DNA from: Dethiosulfovibrio russensis
GTDB lineage: Bacteria; Synergistota; Synergistia; Synergistales; Dethiosulfovibrionaceae
Assembly (NCBI RefSeq): GCF_021568855.1
Contig: NZ_JAKGUG010000003.1
Coordinates: 248,001 to 312,000 of the forward strand
Direction: 5' to 3'
DNA: 64,000 nucleotides
Program-made: the position numbers and the translations under genes
The notes under the pieces: generated by a model
What the model was told of the DNA's origin: nothing
Seen by the model: the letters and a program-made list of their open reading frames with translations, nothing else
Databases searched by the model: none
In this document: piece after piece, positions 1 to 9,317 of the stretch
How positions within the stretch are numbered: position 1 is the first letter of the stretch
Layout of the letters: each line of letters begins with the position of its first letter

Positions 1-1
1 G

Positions 2-916
2 GGGCCGGCGATATATAGCTTTAAGGGAAAGAGGAACCTTTGGTCCGTAAGGGCCTTCCCAATAGGAGGGTTCGTCCGTCTTGCCGGCATGGAGGAGGAC
101 AACGAGGACGAGATAGTGACCCCTGGAATGGGATTCAACGAGAAGTCTCCGTTCTCCCGCCTTGCTATATTGTTTGCAGGGCCCCTGTCGAACGTGTTAT
201 TGGCGTTTTTTCTGACTGCCCTGTTGTTGTGGGGACACGGAATCCTCGACATGGAACGGCCTAAAATCGGAACCATTATGGATGGATATCCAGCGCAGTC
301 GGCTGGGCTGATGCCCGGCGACTTGGTGCTATCCGTCGGAGGTGAAACGATAGAGGACTGGCCATCCATGGCGGAGAGGATAAGATCCCACGACGTGGAA
401 AAACCTCTGGTCCTGAGAATAGAGAGAGGAGAGGAGATCTTTTCCCTTTCGCTGTCCGTCCCTAAAGATCCCGCGACCGGTTACCCCTTGCTGGGTATCC
501 AGCCCGGGAGGGTCAGATTTTCTGCCCTGGAAAGCGTGAGGAGATCTATTTCCTACACATTCGCCATGACTTTGGCCATGGTGAGAGGACTGTTTTCCTG
601 GATAGTCGGTCAGAACCAAGTGGACGTATCCGGTCCCGTAGGCATCGCGTCCATGGCGGGACAGGCCGCAAAACAAGGTGGTTGGGCTCTGCTCTCCTTC
701 CTGGCCATAATCAGTTTGAACCTCGGGATCGTAAACCTATTTCCCTTTCCTGCCTTGGATGGAGGCCGGATAGTGTTTATCCTAGGGGAAATTCTGACCG
801 GGAAGAAATTACCCGAGAAGGTGGAGGGCTACGTTCATTTTACGGGGTTCGTGATATTGATAGGGTTGATCGCCTTTATAACGTGGCAGGATATCCTCAG
901 GTTGCTTACCAGGTAG
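2..916 (+). CDS. rseP: RseP-type site-2 (M50) intramembrane metalloprotease, 5' end missing
   Basis: This is the C-terminal 304 residues of a zinc site-2 protease that cleaves transmembrane anti-sigma factors or signal-peptide remnants in the inner membrane. The frame is open to the left edge, so the HExxH zinc helix lies outside the window. Visible parts are the family stretch IGGFVRLAGM (ending at 91), a PDZ domain (about positions 260-480), two or three hydrophobic segments, and the second zinc-ligand motif in NLFPFPALDGG (about 730-765). It ends 15 bp before ispG. In many bacteria dxr, rseP and ispG are neighbours, so dxr may lie just off the left edge; that is inference. Truncation is by the window only; no internal lesion is seen. 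Confidence 0.93.
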   Translation, partial: GPAIYSFKGKRNLWSVRAFPIGGFVRLAGMEEDNEDEIVTPGMGFNEKSPFSRLAILFAGPLSNVLLAFFLTALLLWGHGILDMERPKIGTIMDGYPAQSAGLMPGDLVLSVGGETIEDWPSMAERIRSHDVEKPLVLRIERGEEIFSLSLSVPKDPATGYPLLGIQPGRVRFSALESVRRSISYTFAMTLAMVRGLFSWIVGQNQVDVSGPVGIASMAGQAAKQGGWALLSFLAIISLNLGIVNLFPFPALDGGRIVFILGEILTGKKLPEKVEGYVHFTGFVILIGLIAFITWQDILRLLTR

Positions 917-931
917 AGAGGTGGTCTTTTT

Positions 932-1984
932 ATGTCGCGATCTGTGTCGGTAGGCTCTCTCGGAATCGGTGGGGATAACCCGGTAAGGGTCGAGAGCATG
1001 CTGAAGACCCCCCTTAGCGACAGGGAGGTGTGTCTCGATATGCTTCGGAGACTCTCCGAGGCCGGATGCGAGATGGCCAGGGTCGCTTTCCCGTCTATGG
1101 ACCAAGGGGACGATCTCAAAAAATTGGTAGAGCTCAGTCCTATCCCGTTGATGGCCGATATACACTTTGATCCCGCTCTAGCGGAGAAAGCCCTCGAACA
1201 GGGCTGTCCTGCGATCAGAATCAACCCGGGAAACATGGGAGATCCGAGAAAGCTCGAGAGAATTGTCCATATGGCGAGGGAAAGAAAGGTCCCAATCCGG
1301 ATAGGTGCCAACAGCGGTTCCGTCAGTTCTAGACAGGTAAAGGATGCCGGAGGAAACAGGGGGTTGGCTCTCGCTCTCGCCGTGGAAGAACAATTTCTCA
1401 TGTTGCTGCACCACGATTTTCACGATGTCATCCTTTCGGCGAAGTCGACCGATGTCGGAGAAACCCTGGAGGCGAACGGAATCCTCCATGAACGATATGG
1501 AGAATACCCCTTCCACGTCGGTATGACCGAATCGGGGTCCGGTATCCCAGGAATAACGAAAAGCTCCGTAGGACTTGGGCTTCTGTTATCCAAGGGAATA
1601 GGCGATACCATCAGGGTTAGCCTCAGCGACTCTCCCGTTCTGGAGGTCGAGACCGGCTATGAGATACTGCGATCTCTGGATCTGAGGCACAGAGGAGTGG
1701 AGATTATATCCTGTCCTACATGTGGAAGGAAGAAGCTCGACGTGGTGGCGGTGTTGTCCAAGATAAAGCCTCTCCTTGTCGACCTTCCCGACGGTTTCAA
1801 GGTAGCGGTGATGGGATGTGAGGTCAACGGGCCTCAGGAAGCCCGCCACGCCGATATAGGGGTGGCCGGGTCTCCTACGGGGATAGTCTTTTTCCGAAAA
1901 GGAGAGATCGTAGGAAGGTGCCCTCTATATAAACTTGAAAAAGAGATGAGTTTACTTATCGAGCCATATCGTCTAAAATCCTAG
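932..1984 (+). CDS. ispG: 4-hydroxy-3-methylbut-2-enyl diphosphate synthase
   Basis: IspG (GcpE) is the iron-sulfur enzyme of the MEP pathway that converts methylerythritol cyclodiphosphate to HMBPP in the cytoplasm. The 350-residue protein has the TIM-barrel N-terminal part with QGCPAIRINPGN, and a C-terminal cluster domain. Cys261, Cys264 and Cys296 (SCPTCG and GCEVNG) plus Glu303 match the three cysteines and one glutamate that bind the 4Fe-4S cluster in E. coli IspG. Length and the short form without the plant insertion are typical. An AGAGGTGG ribosome site sits about 7 bases before the ATG. It follows rseP closely and is probably co-transcribed with it. Other MEP or prenyl genes in the window are dxs and ispA. 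Confidence 0.97.
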   Translation: MSRSVSVGSLGIGGDNPVRVESMLKTPLSDREVCLDMLRRLSEAGCEMARVAFPSMDQGDDLKKLVELSPIPLMADIHFDPALAEKALEQGCPAIRINPGNMGDPRKLERIVHMARERKVPIRIGANSGSVSSRQVKDAGGNRGLALALAVEEQFLMLLHHDFHDVILSAKSTDVGETLEANGILHERYGEYPFHVGMTESGSGIPGITKSSVGLGLLLSKGIGDTIRVSLSDSPVLEVETGYEILRSLDLRHRGVEIISCPTCGRKKLDVVAVLSKIKPLLVDLPDGFKVAVMGCEVNGPQEARHADIGVAGSPTGIVFFRKGEIVGRCPLYKLEKEMSLLIEPYRLKS

Positions 1985-2035
1985 ATGGGTCTTCGAGAAT
2001 ATCGTTGCCCATAAAATTGAAAGGAGTGCTTTGTA

Positions 2036-2980
2036 ATGGCGATCAACCTCAGAGGACGTAGTTTCTTGACCCTTAAGGATTTCACCTCCCGTGAAATCGC
2101 ATATCTTCTCGATCTTTCGATGGATCTCAAAAGGAAAAAGAGAGCGGGCATAAAGGGAGACCTTTTGGAGAATAAGAACGTGGCACTTATATTCGAGAAA
2201 TCGTCCACCAGGACCAGATGTGCCTTTACCGTCGCCTGTATCGACGAGGGAGCACATCCCGAGTTCTTGGGAAAGAACGATATCCATCTCGGCAAAAAAG
2301 AGGACGTCCAGGACACGGCAAGGGTTCTCGGCCGCATGTTCGACGGGATTCAGTTCCGTGGTTTCAGCCAGGACCTCGTAGAGGCTCTCGCCAAGCATAG
2401 CGGTGTCCCAGTCTGGAACGGCCTTACCGACGCCTATCATCCTACCCAGATACTGGCCGACTTCCTGACCATCCAGGAGGCTTTCGGAAAGCTTAAAGGC
2501 CTGAAGTTGGTCTATATCGGAGACGGAAGAAACAACATGGCCAACTCCCTCATGATCGGAGCTGCCAAGGTTGGAATGCACTGCACCATCGCCGCTCCCG
2601 AGAGCCTGTTCCCCGAGGCTTCTCTGGTAGAGGAGGTAAGAGCCATCGCCGCCGAGACAGGAGCTAAGATAGTCTTGGAAAGCGATCCCAAGAAGGCCGT
2701 AAAAGACGCCGATGCCATCTACACCGACGTCTGGGCCTCCATGGGCGAGGAGGACAAGGTGGCGGATAGGATAGCCCTTCTGACTCCCTATCAGGTCAAC
2801 TCGGAGCTTATGTCGGCTACCGGAAACTCCGAGACCATCTTCCTCCACTGTCTTCCTGCCAACAAGGGGCAGGAGGTCACGGAGGAAGTGTTCGAGTCTT
2901 CCCGTTCTCTGGTGTTCGACGAGGCGGAGAATAGACTTCACACCATAAAGGCGGTTATGGTCGCGACCCTAGGAAAATAG
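2036..2980 (+). CDS. argF: Ornithine carbamoyltransferase
   Basis: The enzyme makes citrulline from ornithine and carbamoyl phosphate (arginine synthesis), or runs in reverse in the arginine deiminase route. The 314-residue protein has the carbamoyl-phosphate loop STRTR (residues 57-61), the ornithine-type SMG motif in DVWASMGEE (about 236-243), and HCLPA starting at His271. These distinguish it from aspartate and other transcarbamoylases. No arcA, arcC or other arg gene is nearby, so the sequence does not say whether it is anabolic or catabolic; the symbol argF is by family. An AAAGGAG ribosome site precedes the ATG. A long hairpin follows the stop. Confidence 0.95.
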   Translation: MAINLRGRSFLTLKDFTSREIAYLLDLSMDLKRKKRAGIKGDLLENKNVALIFEKSSTRTRCAFTVACIDEGAHPEFLGKNDIHLGKKEDVQDTARVLGRMFDGIQFRGFSQDLVEALAKHSGVPVWNGLTDAYHPTQILADFLTIQEAFGKLKGLKLVYIGDGRNNMANSLMIGAAKVGMHCTIAAPESLFPEASLVEEVRAIAAETGAKIVLESDPKKAVKDADAIYTDVWASMGEEDKVADRIALLTPYQVNSELMSATGNSETIFLHCLPANKGQEVTEEVFESSRSLVFDEAENRLHTIKAVMVATLGK

Positions 2981-3000
2981 ACATAGGTATTACGGAATTT

Positions 3001-3045
3001 AAGTACGAAGGCGCGGAGTGAAATTCACTCTGCGCCTTCGTACTT
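3001..3045. terminator. Long near-perfect hairpin between argF and nadE
   Basis: A 20-bp stem is visible: 3001-3014 pairs exactly with 3032-3045, 3015/3031 is a G-U pair, and 3016-3020 pairs with 3026-3030 around the 5-base loop 3021-3025. There is only TTT after the stem, so it lacks the long U-tract of a standard intrinsic terminator. It could still end argF transcription, protect the argF mRNA 3' end, or act as a protein site. Confidence 0.6.
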
Positions 3046-3126
3046 TGGAAGGGCCATTTTCTCCTGCCTAGCGGTGACAATGATAGAGGTCCCGTATCGG
3101 ATCGTTCACTCCCGTCTTGGGCCATG

Positions 3127-3135
3127 TGATACAAT
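3127..3135 (+). promoter_or_regulatory. Possible extended -10 promoter for nadE
   Basis: TGATACAAT is an extended -10 element (TG-N-TACAAT), 30 bp before the nadE ATG and downstream of the hairpin. The only -35 candidate is TTCACT at 3105-3110, with a long 19-bp spacer. This supports separate transcription of nadE from argF. Confidence 0.45.
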
Positions 3136-3164
3136 AACGGGGCCATATAAAAGGAGGAGACACC

Positions 3165-3905
3165 ATGGCGGAAACGAGAAAAAAGGCAGAAGAGATGGTG
3201 CGGATCATAGAGAACTGGCTTAGGTCGAAGATGGACGATGCCGGATGTGCTGGAGGAGTCGTCGGGCTGAGTGGAGGAATAGACTCGGCAGTCGTGGCCG
3301 CTCTTCTCAAAAGGGTCTTTGGGGAGAACATGCTGGCGGTCAAGATGCCCTGTCACAGTCTGTCCGAGGACGGTGACCATGCCGATCTGATGATCGATTC
3401 TTTCGACCTGCCCTGGACTGCGGTGGATCTATCGGATATATACGATCGTTTTACTGAAATATTGAGCTTGGACAAAAATAGCCTTGCCTCCGCCAACATA
3501 AAGCCGAGGCTGAGGATGACCGTTCTTTACGCTTTGGCCCAGGACAGAAATTTCTTGGTCTGTGGTACGGGCAACAAGGCGGAGCTTACGGTAGGTTACT
3601 TCACCAAACACGGTGATTCAGGGGCAGATCTGCTCCCTTTGGCGGATCTCACCAAAGGAGAGGTCCGGGAGGTAGCTCGTTTTCTGGGTGTGCCTGCGAT
3701 TATCGTGGAGAAAGCGCCCTCTGCCGGTCTATGGGAAGGTCAGACGGACGAAAAAGAGATGGGACTCTCCTACGATCAGATAGACGAGTATATAGTCAGA
3801 GGCGGTAAATGCGAGGTCTCCGACGAGATCGACAGGCGATTTAAGATGACGGAGCACAAGAGGAAGCTCCCCGAAGCTTGTACAGTTTTCGAGGATAGTA
3901 TATAA
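3165..3905 (+). CDS. nadE: NAD+ synthetase, ammonia-dependent type
   Basis: NadE amidates deamido-NAD to NAD+, the last step of NAD synthesis. The 246-residue protein begins directly with the ATP-pyrophosphatase domain. The PP-loop SGGIDS is at residues 36-41, and the NAD-binding part has GTGNKAELTVGYFTKHGD. No N-terminal glutaminase (nitrilase) domain is present, so free ammonia is the expected nitrogen donor; that is family knowledge. AAAGGAGGAG sits just before the ATG. The gene has its own likely promoter and is followed by the yebC-ruvCAB group. nadD and nadK are elsewhere in this window. Confidence 0.96.
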   Translation: MAETRKKAEEMVRIIENWLRSKMDDAGCAGGVVGLSGGIDSAVVAALLKRVFGENMLAVKMPCHSLSEDGDHADLMIDSFDLPWTAVDLSDIYDRFTEILSLDKNSLASANIKPRLRMTVLYALAQDRNFLVCGTGNKAELTVGYFTKHGDSGADLLPLADLTKGEVREVARFLGVPAIIVEKAPSAGLWEGQTDEKEMGLSYDQIDEYIVRGGKCEVSDEIDRRFKMTEHKRKLPEACTVFEDSI

Positions 3906-3941
3906 AGAAACGGAATTTCAAAGCACGAGGTGATTTATCGT

Positions 3942-4688
3942 ATGTCAGGACACTCGAAATGGGCAAATATCAAACACAGGAAGGCCGCGCAGGACGCCAA
4001 AAGAGGAAACCTGTTTCAGAAACTCATCAAGGCCATCATAATAGCCGCTAAAGAGGGAGGAGGCGATCCGGCGACCAACATTCGTCTGAAAGCCGCTCTC
4101 GACAGGGCTAAAGCAGCAAGCGTTCCCTCGAATAACATAGAGAGAGCCATAAAAAGAGGCACCGGAGAGATAGAGGGAGCTACCTATGAAGAGCTGGCTT
4201 ACGAGGGATACGGCCCCGAAGGAGTAGCCGTTATCGTGGAGTGCCTGACCGATAACAAAAATCGTACGACTCCTGAAATAAGGATGATCTTCGATCGAAA
4301 CGGCGGATCTCTAGGAGCCACCGGCTGTGTTGCTTGGATGTTCGAGCGCAGAGGGGTCATAAACATCGGAGGGGACGACCTGAACGAGGAGGATCTGATG
4401 GAAGCAGCCCTGGAGGCCGGAGCCGAAGACGTTGAAAACGACGGAGGTTTCGTGGTCTATACGGATCCTTCCGTCGTGGATGAAGTCAAAGAAGGTCTGG
4501 AGTCCAAGGGATTCGCCATAGATGAGGCGGAAAGCCAGCTTGTTCCGAAAACCACGGTGAAGATAGCCAACCCCGACAAAGCCAGAAAGATCCTTAAGCT
4601 TATGGATCTTCTGGAAGGACACGACGACGTTCAGAACGTCTCCTCGAATTTTGATATCCCCGAAGAAATCATGGACCAGGTCGAGTGA
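3942..4688 (+). CDS. yebC: YebC/PmpR family translation/regulatory protein
   Basis: The 248-residue protein opens with the family signature MSGHSKWANIKHRK and carries the three-domain YebC fold, with EELAYEGYGPEGVA and FDRNGGSLG. YebC/TACO1 proteins were first described as transcription regulators and more recently linked to translation of difficult peptide stretches. The ATG at 3942 is chosen over the in-frame GTG at 3930 because a GAGGTGA ribosome site lies about 9 bases before it and the family begins here. The 3' end runs into ruvC. The yebC-ruvC-ruvA-ruvB order is common in bacteria. Confidence 0.95.
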   Translation: MSGHSKWANIKHRKAAQDAKRGNLFQKLIKAIIIAAKEGGGDPATNIRLKAALDRAKAASVPSNNIERAIKRGTGEIEGATYEELAYEGYGPEGVAVIVECLTDNKNRTTPEIRMIFDRNGGSLGATGCVAWMFERRGVINIGGDDLNEEDLMEAALEAGAEDVENDGGFVVYTDPSVVDEVKEGLESKGFAIDEAESQLVPKTTVKIANPDKARKILKLMDLLEGHDDVQNVSSNFDIPEEIMDQVE

Positions 4689-4692
4689 TCCG

Positions 4693-5184
4693 ATTCGCTG
4701 TCTAGGGATAGACCCTGGAATAGGTCGGATGGGCTTTGGGGTAGTTGAGCAAATCGGGAGTAAATACAGGGCCTGTTCCTTCGGGTGTCTGGAAACCCCT
4801 CCCGATATGTCGGTACCTCAAAGGCTCGACGAGCTTTACAGAGGGTTGAGGGAGCAGATAAACGGCTGCTCCCCTCATTTTATGGCAGTGGAAAAACTGT
4901 ATTTCGGGAGAAATACTACTACGGCTGAAAACGTATGGCAGGCCAGAGGAGTCGCTCTGCTTGTGGGAGCTCAAAACGACCTTTTCGTCCTGGAACCGAA
5001 ACCGTCGGAGGCGAAAATAACTGTCTGCGGAGACGGTAGGGCGGAAAAATCTCAGGTCCAGAGGATGGTCCAGGTTATATTGAGCCTCAAGGAGATTCCC
5101 CGACCGGACGATGCCGCCGACGCCTTGGCCATCGCCTTGGCGGGACTGGCTCTTTTGCCTACATCCACTATAGGGAGGAGATGA
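4693..5184 (+). CDS. ruvC: Crossover junction endodeoxyribonuclease RuvC
   Basis: RuvC cuts Holliday junctions with the RuvAB motor. The catalytic acids are visible: Asp in LGIDPG at the N-terminus, Glu in AVEKLYFGRN, and the C-terminal pair in PDDAADALAIAL. From 4693 the protein has 163 residues, close to the normal 160-175. The start is uncertain. There is no ATG or GTG near the expected point; the family N-terminus would begin at an ATT codon (4693), while an in-frame TTG at 4651 would add 14 residues inside yebC. Translation is probably coupled to the yebC stop at 4686-4688. The identity is secure; only the start is open. Confidence 0.93.
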   Translation: MRCLGIDPGIGRMGFGVVEQIGSKYRACSFGCLETPPDMSVPQRLDELYRGLREQINGCSPHFMAVEKLYFGRNTTTAENVWQARGVALLVGAQNDLFVLEPKPSEAKITVCGDGRAEKSQVQRMVQVILSLKEIPRPDDAADALAIALAGLALLPTSTIGRR

Positions 5185-5188
5185 CTCC

Positions 5189-5797
5189 ATGTTGGCGATG
5201 GTTACCGGAACCGTATTGGATGTTACCCATCGAGTTGTCGTCGTCGACGTCTGCGGCCTCGGTTTCGAGATGCAGCTCAGCAGAAAAGCCTCTTCCCTGT
5301 GCAGCGTGGGGAAAGAGGTCTCTCTTCATTGTCATGTACAGTTCTCAGACGCCGGCCCCACTTTGTTCGGCTTTGCAGATGGACTGGAAAAGGCCGTTTT
5401 TCTGAGGTTGCTCTCTGTGAGGGGGATAGGAGGCAAACTGGCACTTCAGGTTCTGCAAGGGATGACGGCCGAGGCGGTCGTACAGGCAGTCTCTTTCGGC
5501 GACCCCTCCAGCCTGACCGGAGTTCCCGGTATAGGCAAGAAAACGGCGGAGAGGATCTGCTTCGAGCTTCAGGAAAAGATGTCAGAAGGCCTTCCGGAAG
5601 GCTCTGCCGATGGCTTGCGAGAGACATCCGTTCCGGACTCGGAAACCGTTATGGAGGCCCTTGAATCCCTGGGATTTCAGAGACAATCCTCTTCGGAGGC
5701 ATTGGCCTCAATAGCGAAAAAGAGGGGGTCCGTCGAGGGGTTGGGAGTGGAGGACCTAATCATGCTGGCGTTGAGGGAGCTGAATTCCAGAGCATAG
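5189..5797 (+). CDS. ruvA: Holliday junction branch migration protein RuvA
   Basis: RuvA binds four-way junctions as a tetramer and loads RuvB. The 202-residue protein has an N-terminal OB fold, a helix-hairpin-helix region with VRGIGGKLALQVL and GVPGIGKKTAERICFEL (about residues 75-130), an acidic linker, and the C-terminal RuvB-binding domain (about 150-200). The ATG at 5189 has GGGAGGAG 8 bases upstream; a second ATG at 5198 is less likely. It begins 4 bp after the ruvC stop. Confidence 0.96.
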   Translation: MLAMVTGTVLDVTHRVVVVDVCGLGFEMQLSRKASSLCSVGKEVSLHCHVQFSDAGPTLFGFADGLEKAVFLRLLSVRGIGGKLALQVLQGMTAEAVVQAVSFGDPSSLTGVPGIGKKTAERICFELQEKMSEGLPEGSADGLRETSVPDSETVMEALESLGFQRQSSSEALASIAKKRGSVEGLGVEDLIMLALRELNSRA

Positions 5798-5809
5798 GAG
5801 GTGCGTTGA

Positions 5810-6844
5810 TTGGAACGGATGGAAGACAGAATAGTGGATGTCTCCGAAAAAGACGACGATCTATCGCTGCGTCCTCTATCGCTCGAGGATTTTACAGGCC
5901 AGGAATCCATAAAAAACAAGCTCAGGATTTACGTCAAAGCCGCCAGACAGAGAGGGGAACCGTTGGATCATTCTCTGTTCTACGGCCCCCCCGGTCTCGG
6001 GAAGACTACCCTGGCGGGCATCATAGCCAGAGAGATGGGGGGAGATCTCAGGATAACCACAGGCCCTGCCCTGGAGAAAACCGGGGATCTTGCAGCCATA
6101 CTCTCCAACCTTCAGGACAACGATGTCCTCTTCATCGACGAAATTCACAGGATGAACAGCAGTATCGAGGAGGTTCTCTATTCGGCTATGGAGGACTTCT
6201 CTTTGCATATCATAGTGGGGAAGGGCCCTCTTGCTAGGAATATATGTCTTTCTCTTCCAAAGTTCACCCTTGTGGGAGCTACCACCAGACTGGGATTGTT
6301 GACATCTCCGCTCCGGGCACGCTTTGGGATAGTGGAGCAATTGAGCCTCTACTCCGCGGAAGAGCTTGCGTCGATAATATCCAGAGGAGCCGGGGTTCTC
6401 AATGTCTCCATTGAGGGGGAGGCTGCCTTGCTTATCGCTGGTCGATCCAGAGGGACTCCCAGGATAGCTCTGAGGATCCTCAGGAGGGTCAGAGACGTCG
6501 CGGAGGTCGCGGGAGACGGAGTAATAACTCCTGCTATTGCCGAACGAGCCATGTCCATGTTGGGTCTGGACGGCTTCGGTCTCGACGACGGGGATCGAAG
6601 GATACTGGAGGCATTGGTCGATCTTTTCTCCGGCGGTCCAGTCGGATTGTCTACCGTTGCTGCGTCGTTAAACGAGGAATCTCAAACCGTGGAGGACATA
6701 TACGAACCCTATCTGCTCCAGCTGGGACTTCTGGAGAGGACTCCCAGAGGAAGAAAGGCGACCGCGAGGACCTATGAATACCTCGGACGGCGACCTCCTC
6801 GCTCTTCTCAGTTGACCATACCTACAGAGGAGGATACAGAATGA
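5810..6844 (+). CDS. ruvB: Holliday junction branch migration ATPase RuvB
   Basis: RuvB is the AAA+ hexameric motor that drives branch migration. Walker A is GPPGLGKT with Lys65, Walker B is LFIDEIHR, sensor 1 and arginine finger lie in [18 protein letters not shown], and the C-terminal winged helix has [11 protein letters not shown]. The 344-residue length is normal. The chosen start is TTG at 5810, a few bases after AGGAGGTG; ATG at 5819 is possible but its spacing is poor. The stop overlaps the next gene as ATGA. Confidence 0.96.
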   Translation: MERMEDRIVDVSEKDDDLSLRPLSLEDFTGQESIKNKLRIYVKAARQRGEPLDHSLFYGPPGLGKTTLAGIIAREMGGDLRITTGPALEKTGDLAAILSNLQDNDVLFIDEIHRMNSSIEEVLYSAMEDFSLHIIVGKGPLARNICLSLPKFTLVGATTRLGLLTSPLRARFGIVEQLSLYSAEELASIISRGAGVLNVSIEGEAALLIAGRSRGTPRIALRILRRVRDVAEVAGDGVITPAIAERAMSMLGLDGFGLDDGDRRILEALVDLFSGGPVGLSTVAASLNEESQTVEDIYEPYLLQLGLLERTPRGRKATARTYEYLGRRPPRSSQLTIPTEEDTE

Positions 6845-8220
6845 AGCAGAATAGATACAGTATAACCGTCTTGTTTTTGACGGTTATTTCCTTCGTTTCC
6901 CTTTATTTTGCCTCTCCCATACTTGCCAGCAGAAATATAAAAGTGGGGTTGGGCGAGGGGAAATCCACCGTTTCCCTCTATTCTTCCGCTCCGTTAAAGG
7001 CGTCGGATAAAAGCGGAACGGTCCTTTCCGGAAAAAAAGGGCTCTCTTTTTCCGTTTCAGGGCATCGCCTGATGTGCCAGGGGCGATCCATGGTCTCTCC
7101 TGTCACGGTCGTCTCCTCGTCGCCCATAGTATACGAAAAAAGACCTTATCTAGGGTCTTTTTCTCTGATATCGATAGGCGGCAGACTATCGGTGGTGAAC
7201 GTCCTCGACATAGAGAGTTACCTTCGAGGTGTGCTTAAAATGGAGGCCAATCCCAAATGGCCCATGGAGGCTCTGAAGGTGCAAGCCATCATCTCCAGAA
7301 CCTACGCCTTGAGATCCATAGGCCGTCATGGCGCCAAGGGGTACGATGTATGTGCCACCCCTCACTGTCAGGCCTACAGGGGAATAAACGCCCATGATCC
7401 TGTGACGGACCGAGCCGTAAGAGAGACGACGGGCATGGTGGTGAAATACGGAGGGACTCTGGCCAAGACCTTCTTTCACTCCGACAGTGGAGGTATGACC
7501 GCAGCGTCGGAGAACGTCTGGGGAGGCTCCGTTCCCTACCTTCGGCCTGTGAAGGACCCTGTTCCCTCCAACTCTCCTCATTCCAGATGGTCGATCAGCC
7601 TCAGCGGATCCCAGCTGGGCAAGGCACTCGCCAGAGGCGGCTATTCCATCGGGAGCGTCACAGATATTAAGATAAACTCGCTGGACGGTTCGGGCCGAGT
7701 GCTATCGATGACCCTGAGGGGAACGAAGGGCAGCAAGACAATGTCCGGTCATCGTTTCCGTATGGTAGTGGGAAGCAAGGTCGTAAAGAGCACGGCATTC
7801 AAGATAGTGTCCGGGGCGCAAAGCCAGGCTTACGATTCTATCGAATCAGGGAACCAGTCGGCAAGGTCGGACGAAGGGCTGACCTTAGAGGAAGAGTCTT
7901 TGATAATGACTCTGACCAAACAGGGAGCTTTTTCCTCGGAAGAATTGATAGCCATGTTGGTCGATCCGGCTAAAAAAAGGGAACTTCTGGATAAGAGGCG
8001 GGGAACCGTGACTCGAAAAGTTCAGAAGCCGTCTTCTTTTCCCAATAGCGGTTATTCACGGTCCAACGGGACCTTCCTTTTGGAGGGGACGGGCTGGGGG
8101 CATGGAGTAGGTTTATCTCAGTGGGGGGCTAGAGCCTTGGCGTTGGCTGGATGGGATGCCAAGAGGATAGTGGAGTATTATTATCCCGGTACGGTAGTCT
8201 CGTCGGACGGTCTCCGATAG
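6841..8220 (+). CDS. SpoIID/LytB-like lytic transglycosylase, secreted
   Basis: The 459-residue protein has a hydrophobic N-terminal signal or anchor (about residues 8-30), then a SpoIID domain with [20 protein letters not shown] and [10 protein letters not shown] (about 123-160). Glu135 corresponds to the catalytic glutamate of SpoIID, which cuts glycan strands lacking stem peptides. The C-terminal [14 protein letters not shown] is the other family hallmark. Between about residues 325 and 405 is a low-similarity, charged insertion. It overlaps ruvB by 4 bp, and queA and mltG follow. In non-sporulating bacteria such proteins are wall-remodelling factors; a sporulation role is not implied. Confidence 0.9.
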   Translation: MKQNRYSITVLFLTVISFVSLYFASPILASRNIKVGLGEGKSTVSLYSSAPLKASDKSGTVLSGKKGLSFSVSGHRLMCQGRSMVSPVTVVSSSPIVYEKRPYLGSFSLISIGGRLSVVNVLDIESYLRGVLKMEANPKWPMEALKVQAIISRTYALRSIGRHGAKGYDVCATPHCQAYRGINAHDPVTDRAVRETTGMVVKYGGTLAKTFFHSDSGGMTAASENVWGGSVPYLRPVKDPVPSNSPHSRWSISLSGSQLGKALARGGYSIGSVTDIKINSLDGSGRVLSMTLRGTKGSKTMSGHRFRMVVGSKVVKSTAFKIVSGAQSQAYDSIESGNQSARSDEGLTLEEESLIMTLTKQGAFSSEELIAMLVDPAKKRELLDKRRGTVTRKVQKPSSFPNSGYSRSNGTFLLEGTGWGHGVGLSQWGARALALAGWDAKRIVEYYYPGTVVSSDGLR

Positions 8221-8274
8221 GGATCTACCCATACAGGAAGCAACGTAAAAAAAATTGGAGGCTCGTTCTTTTTC

Positions 8275-9309
8275 ATGGAAGAAAACATATTCAAGGTATC
8301 CTCTTACGATTACCGACTGCCGGAGGAACTCATAGCTCAAAACCCTGCGGACCCCAGGGATAGCTCTCGATTGATGGTCCTCTCCAGAGAGGATGGAAGC
8401 CTGGATCACAGGGTCTTTTCCGATCTTGTAGAATATCTAAGGCCTGACGACGTTTTGGTGAGGAACGATACCAAGGTTATGGCGGCTCGACTGAAGGGCA
8501 AAAAGGTCGAGGGAGAGGCTGAGGTCGAGATTCTGGTGCTCTCCAGATTATCCGGTCAGACCTGGGAAGCTATGGTACGCCCAGGTAGAAGGCTGAAGCC
8601 GGGAATCTCTGTTCAGCTTTCCGATGGGACCATTGTCAAGGTGGACGGTATCAGGCCGGAGGGGCTGAGATCTGTGACCTTCCCTGATGACGTGGATGTT
8701 CCATCTCTTTTAGATAAAGTGGGAACCGTGCCGCTTCCTCCCTATATAACCGATTCGAATGCCTCCCCCGAAGCCTATCAGACAGTCTTCGCCAACAAAG
8801 TAGGCTCTGCTGCGGCTCCTACCGCCGGTTTACACTTTACCCCTGAGCTTATAGAGCGGATAGAAAAAAAAGGTGTCGAGATACTGGATGTAACCCTCCA
8901 GGTGGGACTGGGGACCTTTCGACCAGTGAAAGAAGAGGACTTGAGGCATCATCCGATGCATCGGGAGAGATGTCAGATCTCTTCCTATACAGCCGATCGT
9001 ATAAACGAAGCGAAGGCTCAAGGACGACGAATAGTGGCCGTAGGGACCACATCGGTCAGGACCTTGGAGTCCATGGGGGATTCGGGAGTCCTGCTTTCCG
9101 GGGAGAGGGATACGTCTTTGTTTATATATCCTGGGTTCGAGTTTAAGATAGTGGACGCTATGATCACCAATTTCCACCTGCCTCAGAGCACCCTGTTGAT
9201 GTTGGTATCAGCTTTCGCTGGACGAGAGAGAACATTGAACGCCTATAAAGAGGCGGTATCTATGGCGTACCGCTTTTTTTCCTTTGGCGATGCTATGTTT
9301 ATATACTGA
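8275..9309 (+). CDS. queA: S-adenosylmethionine:tRNA ribosyltransferase-isomerase QueA
   Basis: QueA transfers the ribosyl part of SAM to preQ1-tRNA to give epoxyqueuosine at wobble position 34. The 344-residue protein has the N-terminal YDYRLPEELIAQNP signature, DDVLVRNDTKV, the SAAAPTAGLHFT substrate loop, VGLGTFRPV, and the C-terminal NFHLPQSTLLMLVSAF. GGAGG lies before the ATG with a slightly long spacer. The 54-bp gap from the SpoIID-like gene shows no terminator. No other queuosine genes are in the window. Confidence 0.97.
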   Translation: MEENIFKVSSYDYRLPEELIAQNPADPRDSSRLMVLSREDGSLDHRVFSDLVEYLRPDDVLVRNDTKVMAARLKGKKVEGEAEVEILVLSRLSGQTWEAMVRPGRRLKPGISVQLSDGTIVKVDGIRPEGLRSVTFPDDVDVPSLLDKVGTVPLPPYITDSNASPEAYQTVFANKVGSAAAPTAGLHFTPELIERIEKKGVEILDVTLQVGLGTFRPVKEEDLRHHPMHRERCQISSYTADRINEAKAQGRRIVAVGTTSVRTLESMGDSGVLLSGERDTSLFIYPGFEFKIVDAMITNFHLPQSTLLMLVSAFAGRERTLNAYKEAVSMAYRFFSFGDAMFIY

Positions 9310-9317
9310 GGGCTCCG

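Noticed and set aside
1973..2941. 322-residue minus-strand open frame
   Set aside because: It is antisense to argF, which has all family motifs; the antisense protein has no recognisable domain.
4702..5190. 162-residue minus-strand open frame
   Set aside because: It is a shadow of ruvC with no recognised motif.
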